Assembly (NCBI RefSeq): GCF_020099395.1
Contig: NZ_CP083590.1
Coordinates: forward strand, 1,612,001 to 1,676,000
DNA: 64,000 nucleotides
DNA from: Streptomyces mobaraensis
Lineage (GTDB): Bacteria > Actinomycetota > Actinomycetes > Streptomycetales > Streptomycetaceae
Direction of reading: 5' to 3'
Positions 8,939 to 18,010 of this stretch are shown in pieces (position 1 is the first letter of the stretch; the number at the start of each line of letters is the position of its first letter). Below the pieces are notes generated by a model. That model searched no databases. It worked only from the letters and a program-made list of their open reading frames with translations, and was not told the origin of the DNA. A program made the position numbers and the translations under genes.

Positions 8939-10146
8939 CGCCCCTCCGCCCGTCCGCCGGACACTCCTGTGACGACCAGGGACGCGTTGTTGCCGCCGAA
9001 CGCGTACGTATTGACCAGGACCGCCGGCATCTCCAGCCCCACCGGCCCCTCCTGTGGCAGCCGGACGTCGCACTCCGGATCCTGGTCGACCGGGGTGTTC
9101 GCCGGAACGGTCCGGTGGCGCAGCATGAGCGCCGCCGTGAGGCAGGCGAACGCGCCCGCCGCGCCGGTCGTGTGCCCGATCATCGCCTTGAGGGAGAACA
9201 GGGGCAGCTCGCGCGTCCGCGCGCCGAACATCCGGTGCAGCGCCCGGCTTTCGACCACGTCGTTGAGCGGCGTCCCCGTCCCGTGGGGGATGACGCAGCC
9301 CACGTCCGCGCCGCCCAGCCCCGCGTCGGCCAGCGCGCCGGTCATGGCGCGGAGGACCTGGTCCCCCGACGGGTCGGGGGCCGTCGGGTGGTACGCGTCG
9401 CAGCTCCAGGCCGCGCCGGCCAGTTCGGCGTAGGGGGCGGCGCCACGGCGGCGGGCGTGCTCGGCCGCCTCCAGGACGACCATGGCCGCGCCGTCGCCGA
9501 ACATCGTCCCGGCACGGTTCCGGTCGAACGGCCGGCAGCGCACCGGATCCGCGGCCCCCAGTCGGTCGAACGCGCCCATCCCGGCGCGGGTGACCCCCTC
9601 GGCCCCGCCGGCCAGGACCGTGTCCGCCTCCCCCGCGCGGATCATGTCCAGCGCGATCGTGAGCGCGTAACCGCTGGCCGAGCAGGCGTTCCCCACGCTG
9701 ATCGGGGCGGCCCGCGAGCCGGTCGCCGCCGCCACGACGGCGGCGGCGGGCGTCAGCGGCGTCCACGCCGTCCGTCCCGCGTCGCGCATCCGTTCGTGAA
9801 GGTCCGCGTTGCCCAGTTCCGCGCCGAGCACCACGGGGACGGCGGCGCGCGCCCCGTCCCCCACACCGGCGTCGGTGAGCGCCTGTTCGGCCGCGGCGAC
9901 CGCCATGCGCGGGCTGCTGCCCAGCTCCACCCCGGCGTGGCTTGACGGTTCGGCGGGGATCCACGACCGGTCGGCCAGGTACATCTTCGTCGCCCGCATG
10001 TCGAGGTGCGGCAGCGGGACCTCGGCCGGCTCGCCGCCGCCCGTGAGGAGGCCGTTCCAGTACGCGGCGGGGCCGACGCCCAGGCAGCAGATCGCGCCGA
10101 GGCCGGTGACGAGGACGCGGCGGTCGCCGCCGCCGGGTGTGCTCAC
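8935..10146 (-). CDS. Beta-ketoacyl synthase (KSalpha-like, pair 2)
   Basis: 403 residues from GTG 10146, which overlaps the preceding stop. The triad is intact: Cys155 in GNACSASG, His288 in HGTGTP, and Lys320/His325 in SLKAMIGHTTGAAG. C-terminal NTYAFGGNNAS fits FabF-type KS proteins. It should condense malonyl-ACP with the bound acyl chain. Together with the downstream KS-like gene it forms the second of two KS/CLF-like pairs, encoded back to back with GTGA/ATGA coupling. Confidence 0.88.
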   Translation of the reverse strand: MSTPGGGDRRVLVTGLGAICCLGVGPAAYWNGLLTGGGEPAEVPLPHLDMRATKMYLADRSWIPAEPSSHAGVELGSSPRMAVAAAEQALTDAGVGDGARAAVPVVLGAELGNADLHERMRDAGRTAWTPLTPAAAVVAAATGSRAAPISVGNACSASGYALTIALDMIRAGEADTVLAGGAEGVTRAGMGAFDRLGAADPVRCRPFDRNRAGTMFGDGAAMVVLEAAEHARRRGAAPYAELAGAAWSCDAYHPTAPDPSGDQVLRAMTGALADAGLGGADVGCVIPHGTGTPLNDVVESRALHRMFGARTRELPLFSLKAMIGHTTGAAGAFACLTAALMLRHRTVPANTPVDQDPECDVRLPQEGPVGLEMPAVLVNTYAFGGNNASLVVTGVSGGRAEGR

Positions 10147-11282
10147 GGGTGCCCCCCGCGTGGAGTCCGGTGAGGCGCGAGGACCAGGGCCGCGACGGAC
10201 GTCCCGTCGCTCTCCCCCGTCCCGGCGCCCGCGACGGCGAGCACCGCCTCGTCGTCGTACGGCTGGTCCCGTGAACCGCTCTCCAGCGGCTCCAGCAGCT
10301 CGACGGCCATCGCACACTGCACCACGCCCAGCGCTCCCGAGCAGCGGCCGAACCGCGCGGTCGGCTCGCCGTCCAGGCGCCGGCGGATCATCGTGGCCCC
10401 CGCTGTACGGACGGCGGTCCGGACGGCCGTCCGCTCGTCGTCCGCCCTGCCGTAGCCGGCTACCTCCGCGCGGATCCGCGCACCGCGCCGCTCCGCCTCG
10501 CGCAGCGGCTCGACGACCACGGCCACGGCGCCGTCGAACCACGTTCCGCCGCCGGCCTCCTTGTGCAGCCTGGCCACAGGTGGGGCGTCCGGTTCCACCC
10601 CGATGACGAGGACGGCCGTGGCCCGGCCCGCCGCGATCAGGTACCGCGCCGCGGCCACGGCGTCAAGTCCGCCCGAAGCGCCGTTGCACAGCGTCAGGTT
10701 GGGGCCGCGGATACCGTGGTCGATCGCGACCCAGGCCGCCGCGACGGCGCTCGACAACTGCGGGACGCGCATGGGGCTGATGTCCCTGCTGCGGCCGGTG
10801 GCGATCGCGGTGGCGCAGTCGCAGACCGCCTCCAGGTTGCCGTAGTTGCTGGATACGACGACCGCCGCACCATCGAGCTCCGGCGCACCCAGCAGCCCGG
10901 CGTCGCCGAGCGCGCGCCGGGCCACGCGGAGGGCGTGTCGTGACGAGCGGTCCTTGTGCCGCATGCCGCGCTCGGTGGGTGGGCAGGGCGTGTGGTCAGG
11001 CGGCGGCGCGGTGTGCTTCGCCGGCGGGGGCGCCGGGTGTCCGGTCGCTGCGGGCGCCGGCGTCGGCGCGGGTGCGGGTGCCGGACGCCCGGCGGGCGCG
11101 CATGCCGGACCCTCGGCCGACGCACTCGCCGGGTGGCCGGTCGGCGCGGTCGCCGGATGCTCGCCCGGCTCGGGCGGCCGCACGGACGCCGGTGCCGTCG
11201 CCGGATCGCCGCCTGGGTCCGCCACCGCCCATCCCACCCCTGTGATCGCCACGCGCACGGCACCACCGCCCGGCTCCCTCAT
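10143..11282 (-). CDS. Ketosynthase-like protein with Pro/Ala linker (chain-length-factor-like, pair 1)
   Basis: 379 residues. After a short N-terminal strand (AITGVGWAVADP) comes a Pro/Ala/Thr-rich insertion at about residues 23-105. The KS-like fold then resumes with a DAGLLGAPELDGAAVVV stretch. The nucleophile position is Ala202 in NGASGG, and the HGTGT loop is missing. The second His is Arg in FGRCSGALG. It should therefore be non-catalytic, as in CLF subunits. The linker is unusual for this family. ATG 11282 overlaps the KS stop (ATGA). It is taken as the partner of the KS at 11279-12445. Confidence 0.72.
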   Translation of the reverse strand: MREPGGGAVRVAITGVGWAVADPGGDPATAPASVRPPEPGEHPATAPTGHPASASAEGPACAPAGRPAPAPAPTPAPAATGHPAPPPAKHTAPPPDHTPCPPTERGMRHKDRSSRHALRVARRALGDAGLLGAPELDGAAVVVSSNYGNLEAVCDCATAIATGRSRDISPMRVPQLSSAVAAAWVAIDHGIRGPNLTLCNGASGGLDAVAAARYLIAAGRATAVLVIGVEPDAPPVARLHKEAGGGTWFDGAVAVVVEPLREAERRGARIRAEVAGYGRADDERTAVRTAVRTAGATMIRRRLDGEPTARFGRCSGALGVVQCAMAVELLEPLESGSRDQPYDDEAVLAVAGAGTGESDGTSVAALVLAPHRTPRGGHP

Positions 11283-12445
11283 CGCGCCATCGCCCCTTCC
11301 ACGATCGCCACGGCGTTGATCCCGCCCATGCCGACGGCGTGCACCTGCGCGGTACGGAACGTCCCCGTGGCCGGCCGGCCGGACACGAGCCGCAGTTCCG
11401 CCGCCTCCTCGACCGGGTCGGTGAGGCCACCGATCGCCGGCAGCGTCCCGGTGCGGATGGCCTCCAGGGCCACGACGAGGTTCAACAGCCCGGCGCCGCC
11501 GGAGATATGGCCCGTGCCACCCTTGACCGCGGTGACGAGCGGGCCGGGGTCGGCGGCCTTGAACACCTCGGTCAGCGCGACCGCTTCGGCCAGGTCGCTC
11601 TGCGGTGTGCCGCTGCCGTGCACGATCACCAGGTCGACGTCGTCGGGAGCGACCGACGCGCGGTCGTGGGCGTCCTCGATCGCCCGGACGATCCCCGCGG
11701 CATCCGGTGCCGTCGGATGCGACGCGTCGCAGTTCATGCCCACGCCGAGGACCCGCCCGTGGACCCGGCCGTGCGCCCGGTCGTCGGCCCGGCCCGGGCG
11801 CGTGCCGACGCGCCGCACCACCACCGCCACCGCACCCTCCCCCATGATCATGCCGCGGCGGGACCGGTCGAACGCGCGGATGGTGTCCGGCGGCGGGAAC
11901 TGGATCCGGTCGAACCCGCCGAACGAGCTCTCGGGGATCGCGTCGGTCCCCGCCACCACCACGGTGTCCGCCTCCCCGAGGGCGATCAGGTCGGTGGCCG
12001 TCCCGAGCCCGTACAGCGAGGCCGCGCAGGCGCTGGCGATCGTGTGCACGTCGGACAGGCCGAAGGCGGAACGCAGCGCGGAGGTGAAGTGGAGATCGGC
12101 CGGGGAGAGGGGGCCGGCGTGCCGCCACCAGAGCTCGGCGGTCCGCATCTCCCGGTGCGTCGTCCCGACCAGGACCGGCACCTCGGGCCCCGGTTCCGGC
12201 AGGCCGGCGTCGGCCAGGGCGTCCCCGACGACGCGGACGAGCCAACGGGTCGCGCGGAGCGGTTCGTCCACGCCGGGACGGGCCCGGTCCGGCACCTCGT
12301 ACGCGGCGCCCGCGCGGTACTTGGACGCGTCGAAGGCGGAGACCGGCGCGAGGCCGGACCGCCCGGCACACAGCGCGCGGTGGATGGCGGAGACGCCGTC
12401 CCCCAGCGCGCAGACCGCGCCCATGCCGCTGATCTCCCAGCTCAT
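11279..12445 (-). CDS. Beta-ketoacyl synthase (KSalpha-like, pair 1)
   Basis: 388 residues from ATG 12445, which overlaps the ligase stop by ATGA. The triad is present: Cys140 in ASACAASLYG, His276 in VHGSGTPQSD, and Lys308/His313 in VKGGTGHISGGAG. The C-terminus ends AVGMGGINAVAIVEG. It is a condensing enzyme of the type II PKS/FAS class. Its sequence differs clearly from the second KS in the operon (HGSGT against HGTGT), so the two pairs are not a recent duplication and may act at different chain lengths or on different carriers. Confidence 0.87.
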   Translation of the reverse strand: MSWEISGMGAVCALGDGVSAIHRALCAGRSGLAPVSAFDASKYRAGAAYEVPDRARPGVDEPLRATRWLVRVVGDALADAGLPEPGPEVPVLVGTTHREMRTAELWWRHAGPLSPADLHFTSALRSAFGLSDVHTIASACAASLYGLGTATDLIALGEADTVVVAGTDAIPESSFGGFDRIQFPPPDTIRAFDRSRRGMIMGEGAVAVVVRRVGTRPGRADDRAHGRVHGRVLGVGMNCDASHPTAPDAAGIVRAIEDAHDRASVAPDDVDLVIVHGSGTPQSDLAEAVALTEVFKAADPGPLVTAVKGGTGHISGGAGLLNLVVALEAIRTGTLPAIGGLTDPVEEAAELRLVSGRPATGTFRTAQVHAVGMGGINAVAIVEGAMAR

Positions 12446-14172
12446 GCCACGCCCTCCGTACTGCCGGCGGGACCGGCGGGACCACCGGAGCCGCGGGGGC
12501 GGCCGGAGCCACCGGGGCAAGCGGAGCCGTCAGGGCCGGCGGGGTCGGCGGTACATCCGGGACCGCCGACGCCACCGGCACCGCGGAGGTCGTCGGAACG
12601 GTCGGGTGCGCCTGAGCCACCCGGGCCACCGGAACCCTCGGCACCCCCTGCCCCACCAGCCCGGCCGCGCAGCCGGAACCGCGCCAGCTTGCCGTTGGCC
12701 GTGACCGGCAGCCCGTCGATGACCTCGACCCTCGACGGCCGCTTGTACGACGCCAGTCCGTCGCGCAGCGCCGCGTGCACCGCCCTGCGCACCCCCTCCG
12801 GGGAGGACACCGGCTCCCGCGCCACGACGTACACCGTGGCCTGCTCCAGCCCGTCGCGATCCGTATCGCCCACGACCGCGCAGTCGGCGACCCCGGCGAC
12901 GCCCCGGACCACCCGTTCGATCTCGGCCGGGGCGATGCGGTATCCGCCGAGCAGGAGCATGTCGTCGGCGCGGCCGACGTGGTGGAGGTCGCCGTCGGGT
13001 GTGCGGTACACGATGTCGTCGGTGTAGACCCCGCCGTCGGCGAAGGTACGGGCGGTGTCCTCGGGGCGGTCGAGGTAGCCGAGTGCCGCCGATTCCGTGG
13101 TGAGGTGCAGCCGGCCGGGGGTTCCGTCGGGGAGCGGGCGGCCGGTGGCGTCGCGGACGGTCGCGGTCACCCCGGGCACCGGGGAACCGATCGAGCCGGG
13201 GACGGCGGCCGTCAGGACGGTGTGCAACACCTCCGTCGCACCGAAGCCGTTGATCAGCCGTACGCCCAGCGTCTCGGTGATCCGGGCCGCCAGGCCGGCC
13301 GGCAGGTGCTCTCCGGTGGCGACGGCCAGCCGCAGCGCGCCGGTCTCGACCGCCTTGCCCCGCTCGGCGAGGTCGAGCAGGCCGGCGTAGAGCCGGGGGA
13401 CGGAGAACAGCACGGTCGGCCGGTACGCGTCCAGCGCCGCCGCCACGCCGTAGGCGTCCGCCTGCCCGTCGAGCAGCACCGAGCTCGCGCCGGCCGCGAA
13501 CGGGTGGAGCAGCGAGTTCCCGAACCCGTACCCGAACGACAGCTTCGCCGTGGACAGGACGACGTCGTCGGGGGTGAGCCCGAGCACGCTGCCGACGCCG
13601 CGCAGGACCGCGTGCACCGCCCGCGGACAGTGCCGTACGCCGCGCGGCCGTCCGGTGCTGCCGGAGGTGTACTGGACCAGCAGTTCGTCGGTCGGGCCGA
13701 AGTCGGCCGGCGGGAGGTCCTCCCCGTCCCCCGGACGGAGTTCGGTGAGCAGGCCCGCGCGCCCGGCCGCCCGGCGCTCCCCGTCGATCGCGTCCAGCTC
13801 CGCCCGTAACGCCCCCTCCTGCCCCGGCGCGACGTCCGCTGCCACGTACTCCGCCGCGCTGTCCCGCACGATGAAGCCGATCTCCGCCGGCCGGAGCGCC
13901 GGGTGCAGCACGATGGGCACGCAGCCGTGCCACCACAGGCCGAGAACCGCGGTGACGGCCGCGACACAGTCGTCGGAGACGACGACGGCCCGGCGGCCGG
14001 GCCGGACGCCGGACGCCCGGAGGCGCCCGGCGTACTCCGTCACCGCGCGCCGCATTCCGGCGTAGGTGACCTCGCCGGCCCGGCGGTCCACGGCGCAGCG
14101 CCGGCCGCCGTCGTGGCCGAGCAGCAGCGTGTGGACCGGGTTGCCGCCGCCGGCGCCGGCGCGGGGGTTCAT
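12442..14172 (-). CDS. AMP-forming aryl/acyl-CoA ligase, benzoate-CoA-ligase-like
   Basis: 576 residues. Adenylation motifs are visible: A3 YTSGSTGRPRGV (about 180), A5 GFGATE (about 305), A7-like VYTDDIVYR, hinge GRADDMLLLGGYRI, and A10 NGKLARFRL with the catalytic Lys. The segment AKLSFGYGFGNSLLHPF resembles the AKLFFAYGLGN region of benzoate-CoA ligases, pointing to an aromatic acid substrate. The last 70 residues are Gly/Pro/Ser-rich and probably disordered. It is coupled by ATGA to the upstream ACP gene. It likely activates the starter unit of the cluster. Confidence 0.8.
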   Translation of the reverse strand: MNPRAGAGGGNPVHTLLLGHDGGRRCAVDRRAGEVTYAGMRRAVTEYAGRLRASGVRPGRRAVVVSDDCVAAVTAVLGLWWHGCVPIVLHPALRPAEIGFIVRDSAAEYVAADVAPGQEGALRAELDAIDGERRAAGRAGLLTELRPGDGEDLPPADFGPTDELLVQYTSGSTGRPRGVRHCPRAVHAVLRGVGSVLGLTPDDVVLSTAKLSFGYGFGNSLLHPFAAGASSVLLDGQADAYGVAAALDAYRPTVLFSVPRLYAGLLDLAERGKAVETGALRLAVATGEHLPAGLAARITETLGVRLINGFGATEVLHTVLTAAVPGSIGSPVPGVTATVRDATGRPLPDGTPGRLHLTTESAALGYLDRPEDTARTFADGGVYTDDIVYRTPDGDLHHVGRADDMLLLGGYRIAPAEIERVVRGVAGVADCAVVGDTDRDGLEQATVYVVAREPVSSPEGVRRAVHAALRDGLASYKRPSRVEVIDGLPVTANGKLARFRLRGRAGGAGGAEGSGGPGGSGAPDRSDDLRGAGGVGGPGCTADPAGPDGSACPGGSGRPRGSGGPAGPAGSTEGVA

Positions 14173-14408
14173 GACACCCGGCGCCGGTCGTCGAGCAGCC
14201 GCATCACCTCGCCGACGCTGTCCATCCGCGCGGCGTCCGCCGGGGAGAACTCCGCGCCGCAGGCGCGTTCCAGCCGGACGATGAACTCCGCCTTGTGGAG
14301 CGAGTCCATCCCGAGGTCCACGTAGAAGGACCGGTCGGACCCGACGTCGGCGGCGTCGACGTCCAGGACGCCCGCCACCAGCTCCCGCACATCCTGGTCG
14401 GTCAGCAC
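14169..14408 (-). CDS. Acyl carrier protein (first of the cluster)
   Basis: 79 residues from GTG 14408, overlapping the thioesterase stop by 7 nt. The pantetheine Ser sits in LGMDSLHKAEF at about residue 39. Its position directly before the aryl-CoA-ligase-like gene suggests that it carries the starter, while the second ACP carries the elongating chain. That division is inference. Confidence 0.88.
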   Translation of the reverse strand: MLTDQDVRELVAGVLDVDAADVGSDRSFYVDLGMDSLHKAEFIVRLERACGAEFSPADAARMDSVGEVMRLLDDRRRVS

Positions 14409-14923
14409 GGCATGCCCTCCCTCGCCGGTCGTCTTCCGGCTTTCCTGATCGCTTCGGTGACGAGCGACTCGCTGGTCACCCTGCCGTCCTGGAGCAGGGA
14501 GACGCGTACGTCGGCGGAGCGCTCGCGCAGGGTGCCGAGCGCGGCCTCGGCGCACACGGCTCCGGGGCGGGTCGCCGTCAGGTACCGCACGTCCAGCCGG
14601 GTCGTGGCGAACGTCCTGTCGTCCTCCAGGAGGCTGTACATGACGAATCCGGCGGCCTGGTCGTGGAGCGCGGCGACATGGCCGCCGAAGGCCACGTCCG
14701 GCTCCACGCACAGGTCGGGGGGGATGCGGAAGCGGACCGCGACGAATCCCGCGCGCCACTCCATCGCCACGACCCGGAGGGACAGGCGGGCCACGAAGTC
14801 CGGGACCGGGGTGGTGCCGGCGGCGATCGCGTCCAGCGTCTTCTGCCGCGCCGTCACCGCGCCCGTCGACGGGGACTCCGTCCCGGAAGCGCCCGTGTTC
14901 CCCGAAGCTCCCACGCGGCTCAT
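14402..14923 (-). CDS. PaaI/4HBT-type hotdog thioesterase
   Basis: 173 residues from ATG 14923, overlapping the transporter stop (ATGA). A hotdog core spans about 35-160, with the long helix GGHVAALHDQAAGF followed by TTRLDVRYLTA, as in PaaI-like acyl-CoA thioesterases. The FabA/FabZ dehydratase motif is not evident. It could release the finished chain, hydrolyse stalled or mis-primed acyl-CoA, or have been recruited as the missing dehydratase. The first 35 residues are Gly/Ser-rich. Confidence 0.75.
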   Translation of the reverse strand: MSRVGASGNTGASGTESPSTGAVTARQKTLDAIAAGTTPVPDFVARLSLRVVAMEWRAGFVAVRFRIPPDLCVEPDVAFGGHVAALHDQAAGFVMYSLLEDDRTFATTRLDVRYLTATRPGAVCAEAALGTLRERSADVRVSLLQDGRVTSESLVTEAIRKAGRRPAREGMPC

Positions 14924-16413
14924 GAGGCCGGTCCTCCTCCGCCGTCGGCGCTGCTGCGGCGCGCGATGAGCCAGACGAGCGCGGACGCCAGCGCGAACGC
15001 CGTCACGATGACGGCCAGTCCGAGCATCATGTCGGTTCGCAGCGCGGGGTAGTCCAGGGACGTCAACTCCCCGTGGAAGCCCCGGAAGAAGGCCAGCCCG
15101 ATCAGAGCCACGCCCAGCGACGACCCGATCTGCTGCGCGGTGGACAGCGCCCCCGAGACGGCCCCGGAGTCGTCGGCGCGGACCCGGGCGAGGACGAAGT
15201 TCAGCAGCGGCCCGAGGACCAGCCCCAGCCCCAGGCCGGTGAAGACCATGGTGGGGGCCATGATCCAGCCGAAGTGCCGGCCCGAGCGGTTCCCCGCGAC
15301 CGTGGCGATCATCACCGCGCTGCCGGCGGCGCACAGGAGGCAGCCGGCGAGGATCGTGCGGGGCGCGCCGAAGCGGGCCACGATCCGAGCCGACCGGAGG
15401 GACGTGGCCGTGCTCCCGACCGCGTACGGCGCCATCGCCGCGGCCGTCGCGAGGGCGCCGTAACCGAGGCCGTACTGCACGGTGATGGAGAAGTAGAGGA
15501 AGAAGGGCACGACGGCCGAGAAGTACACCAGGTACAGGGAGAGGGCCAGGCGGAAGGCCGGGTCGGACCACAACCCGGGCCGGAGCAGCGGGAATCGGCC
15601 CCGCCGCTCCAGTACCGCTTCCAGCCGGAGGAAGACGGCCAGCAGGACGGGGACGCACAGGAGCAGCAGCCAGCCCCACAGCGGCCAGTCCTGGTCGCGG
15701 CCGACGGTCAGGGGCACCAGCAGCGCGACCAGCAGCAGGACGACGGTGAGCGAGCCCGCGTAGTCGAGCCGCAGGCGCAGCCCCTTGTGCGCCGGCACCA
15801 TGCGGGGGGCCAGCGCGATCAGGACGGCGCCGACGGGGATGTTGATCAGGAAGATCGGGCGCCACTGCAGCCCGCCGACGTCGGCGGCGATGAGCAGCCC
15901 GGCGATCAGCGGCCCCGCGATCGTCGCACAGCTCACCACCGCGCCCAGCAGCGCGAAGGCGCGGCCCCGCCGTTCGGCCGCGACGGTGAGGTGCAGCGTC
16001 GCGATGACCTGCGGGTAGAGGACGGACGCCGAGAGGCCCTGCCAGACCCGGGCGGCGATCAGCTCGCCGGGCCCCTGGGACAGGCCGCAGGCGAGGCTGG
16101 CCAGCGTGAAGGAGACGGCCCCGATCATGAACATGCGGCGCCTGCCGTAGAGGTCGCCCAGCCGCCCGCTGGTGATCAGCATCACCGCGTAGGCGACGAC
16201 GTACCCCGCGACCACGAGCTGTACGTCGGGCACGCTCGCCCCGAGGTCCCGCTGGAGGCTGGGGATGGCGACGTTCACGATCGACGTGTCGGCGAGCAGC
16301 ATGAAGGCGGCGCCGAGCACGAGCGCGGCGGCCTTGCGCTCCGCCGGCGGGAACCGGTCGGGCGCCGTCGCCTTTGGCGCCGGGGAGCGGCTCGTCCGAG
16401 GGCTCCGGCTCAT
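14920..16413 (-). CDS. MFS exporter, DHA2 type, of the biosynthetic cluster
   Basis: 497 residues with about 14 hydrophobic segments. TM1 carries LLADTSIVNVAIPSLQRDLG, followed by SGRLGDLYGRRRMF after TM2 and WRPIFLINIPVG near TM6. Start ATG 16413 overlaps the upstream ligase stop (ATGA), so it is co-translated with biosynthetic genes. It probably exports the product or gives self-resistance. It is clearly distinct from the pump at 3577-5049. Confidence 0.87.
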   Translation of the reverse strand: MSRSPRTSRSPAPKATAPDRFPPAERKAAALVLGAAFMLLADTSIVNVAIPSLQRDLGASVPDVQLVVAGYVVAYAVMLITSGRLGDLYGRRRMFMIGAVSFTLASLACGLSQGPGELIAARVWQGLSASVLYPQVIATLHLTVAAERRGRAFALLGAVVSCATIAGPLIAGLLIAADVGGLQWRPIFLINIPVGAVLIALAPRMVPAHKGLRLRLDYAGSLTVVLLLVALLVPLTVGRDQDWPLWGWLLLLCVPVLLAVFLRLEAVLERRGRFPLLRPGLWSDPAFRLALSLYLVYFSAVVPFFLYFSITVQYGLGYGALATAAAMAPYAVGSTATSLRSARIVARFGAPRTILAGCLLCAAGSAVMIATVAGNRSGRHFGWIMAPTMVFTGLGLGLVLGPLLNFVLARVRADDSGAVSGALSTAQQIGSSLGVALIGLAFFRGFHGELTSLDYPALRTDMMLGLAVIVTAFALASALVWLIARRSSADGGGGPAS

Positions 16414-17996
16414 CCGAGGGCTCCGTCCGCCGTGAGCCGGTGCCGGCGGACCTTCATCGTGCCGGTGAGCGGGAGGCCCTGCCACGGCCGGCAGTCGAGC
16501 CGGGTGTCGTCCGGCAGCCCGGCCCGGCGGCGGGCGGCCCGCCACCGTTCCGCGTCCGGCGGCGCGCCGTCGGCCGTCGCCGCCACCACCGTGACCGTCC
16601 CGCCCTCCGCGGCGGTGACCACGACCTCGTCCAGCTCGGGCAGTTCGTCGAGGAGGACGTCCTCCGCGCGGAGGGCGCTGGGCACGCCGGGGACCCGGTC
16701 CGCCCGCCGGTCGAGGAGTTTCAGGTGGCCGTCCGGGCCGAGCGAGCCGATGTCGCCCGTGGGCCACCAGGTGTCGCGGCCGGGCAGCGGCGGACGGCCG
16801 ATCATCCGTTCCGCCCGGGCGGGGGTGCGCACCTCGACGTGCCCGGGCTCGTCGGCCGGGAGGTCCGAGCCGGCGTCGTCCACGACGCGTATCTCCGTTC
16901 CGGGGAGCGCCGCGCCCACGTCTCGCGAGTCGAGCCGGCCGGGCGTGCGGAGGTCGGAGCGCGTCGCCGTCAGCAGCGTGACCGGACCGGTCTCGGTCTG
17001 GCCGTACACCAGGACGAACGCCGGGTCGGGGTCGTCCGACGCGTCGAGGAGGGCGCGCAGCGTGCGCGGGTGCAGCGCGTCGAACGTGCTGACGTAGCGC
17101 CGCACGGAGGCGAACGGGCTGGGCGTCTCGCGTGCCAGCGCCTCCCAGCGCAGGAACGTGTTCGGCTGCGCTTCCAGGGTCTCCGGCCGGTACCGCAGGA
17201 GCGCGGCGCGTACCGCGTCCGGATCGGAGGAGGTGACGGCGAGGAGCGGAACCCCCGTGTGGAGCGCGGTCAGCAGCGCGGTCGCCATCCGCACGTGCAC
17301 GAAGGACAGGCACTTGGCGCTGAGCCCGGCGTAGTGCTGCGACCGCACCACGCCGATCTGCGGGGCCACGTGGGCGTGGAGCGAATCCACCGTGTGCACG
17401 AGGAGTTTGGGCTTGCCGGTGGTGCCGGAGGAGTGGGTGACGAGGACGGGGTCCGTGCCGGGGCGGCGGGTGACGCGGTGGGGTGCCGTCTCGCCGAGTT
17501 CGACGGCACCCGGTGGCGCGACTCCGGGTGGTGCCTCTCCGGTCGGTGCCGCCCCGGAGGGTGCAGCTCCGGGCGTGAGCGTGAGGACGCGGGGAACGAT
17601 CCCGTCGAGCCGGTCGTACCGGGGGCGCAGGGCCTCGGCGCCGGCGGCGTCGGTCAGGAGCCAGGGCTGTTCGAGTTCTTTGAGGCAGGACAGGAGGTCG
17701 TCCGGGTCCATCGCCACGGACAGCGGCGCGGGCAGCGCGCCGACGCGGACGAGGGCACACAGGAGCGCCTGGATGTCCAGGTGGTTGGCCTTGACCAGGG
17801 CCACCACCGTGCCCGGCCGTACCCCGGCGGCCCACAGCCGGTCGGCGTGATCGGCGACGACGGCCGCGAAGTCGGCCACGGTCTCCGGATCGCGGAGGCC
17901 CGCCGAGGGCCATGGGGTGTCCGCGCACAGGGCGGTCCCACCGTGACGGCCGGCGGCGCTTTCCGGCAGTAAGCCGAGGTCTGCGAGGGGGAGCAC
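16410..17996 (-). CDS. AMP-dependent acyl ligase (second adenylating enzyme of the cluster)
   Basis: About 528 residues. A3 THSSGTTGKPKLLVHT (near 200), A5 VYGQTETGP, A7 WWPTGDIGSLGPDG and a C-terminal LPLTGTMKVRRHRL with the catalytic Lys are all present. GTG 17996 is chosen because GGAGGA lies 7 nt upstream; the frame also allows GTG 18020, which lacks a ribosome site. A Gly/Pro/Ala repeat insertion (near 165) interrupts the N-subdomain. It may activate a carboxylic acid as acyl-AMP for CoA or for ACP. The substrate cannot be read from sequence. Confidence 0.8.
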   Translation of the reverse strand: MLPLADLGLLPESAAGRHGGTALCADTPWPSAGLRDPETVADFAAVVADHADRLWAAGVRPGTVVALVKANHLDIQALLCALVRVGALPAPLSVAMDPDDLLSCLKELEQPWLLTDAAGAEALRPRYDRLDGIVPRVLTLTPGAAPSGAAPTGEAPPGVAPPGAVELGETAPHRVTRRPGTDPVLVTHSSGTTGKPKLLVHTVDSLHAHVAPQIGVVRSQHYAGLSAKCLSFVHVRMATALLTALHTGVPLLAVTSSDPDAVRAALLRYRPETLEAQPNTFLRWEALARETPSPFASVRRYVSTFDALHPRTLRALLDASDDPDPAFVLVYGQTETGPVTLLTATRSDLRTPGRLDSRDVGAALPGTEIRVVDDAGSDLPADEPGHVEVRTPARAERMIGRPPLPGRDTWWPTGDIGSLGPDGHLKLLDRRADRVPGVPSALRAEDVLLDELPELDEVVVTAAEGGTVTVVAATADGAPPDAERWRAARRRAGLPDDTRLDCRPWQGLPLTGTMKVRRHRLTADGALG

Positions 17997-18010
17997 GGCA
18001 TCTTCCTCCG

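Noticed and set aside
10956..13027. Long plus-strand open frames over the ketosynthase and ligase genes
   Set aside because: They are complementary shadows of GC-rich genes: Arg/Pro/Ala-rich, no family motifs, no ribosome sites. The minus-strand proteins have intact catalytic motifs and coupled starts.
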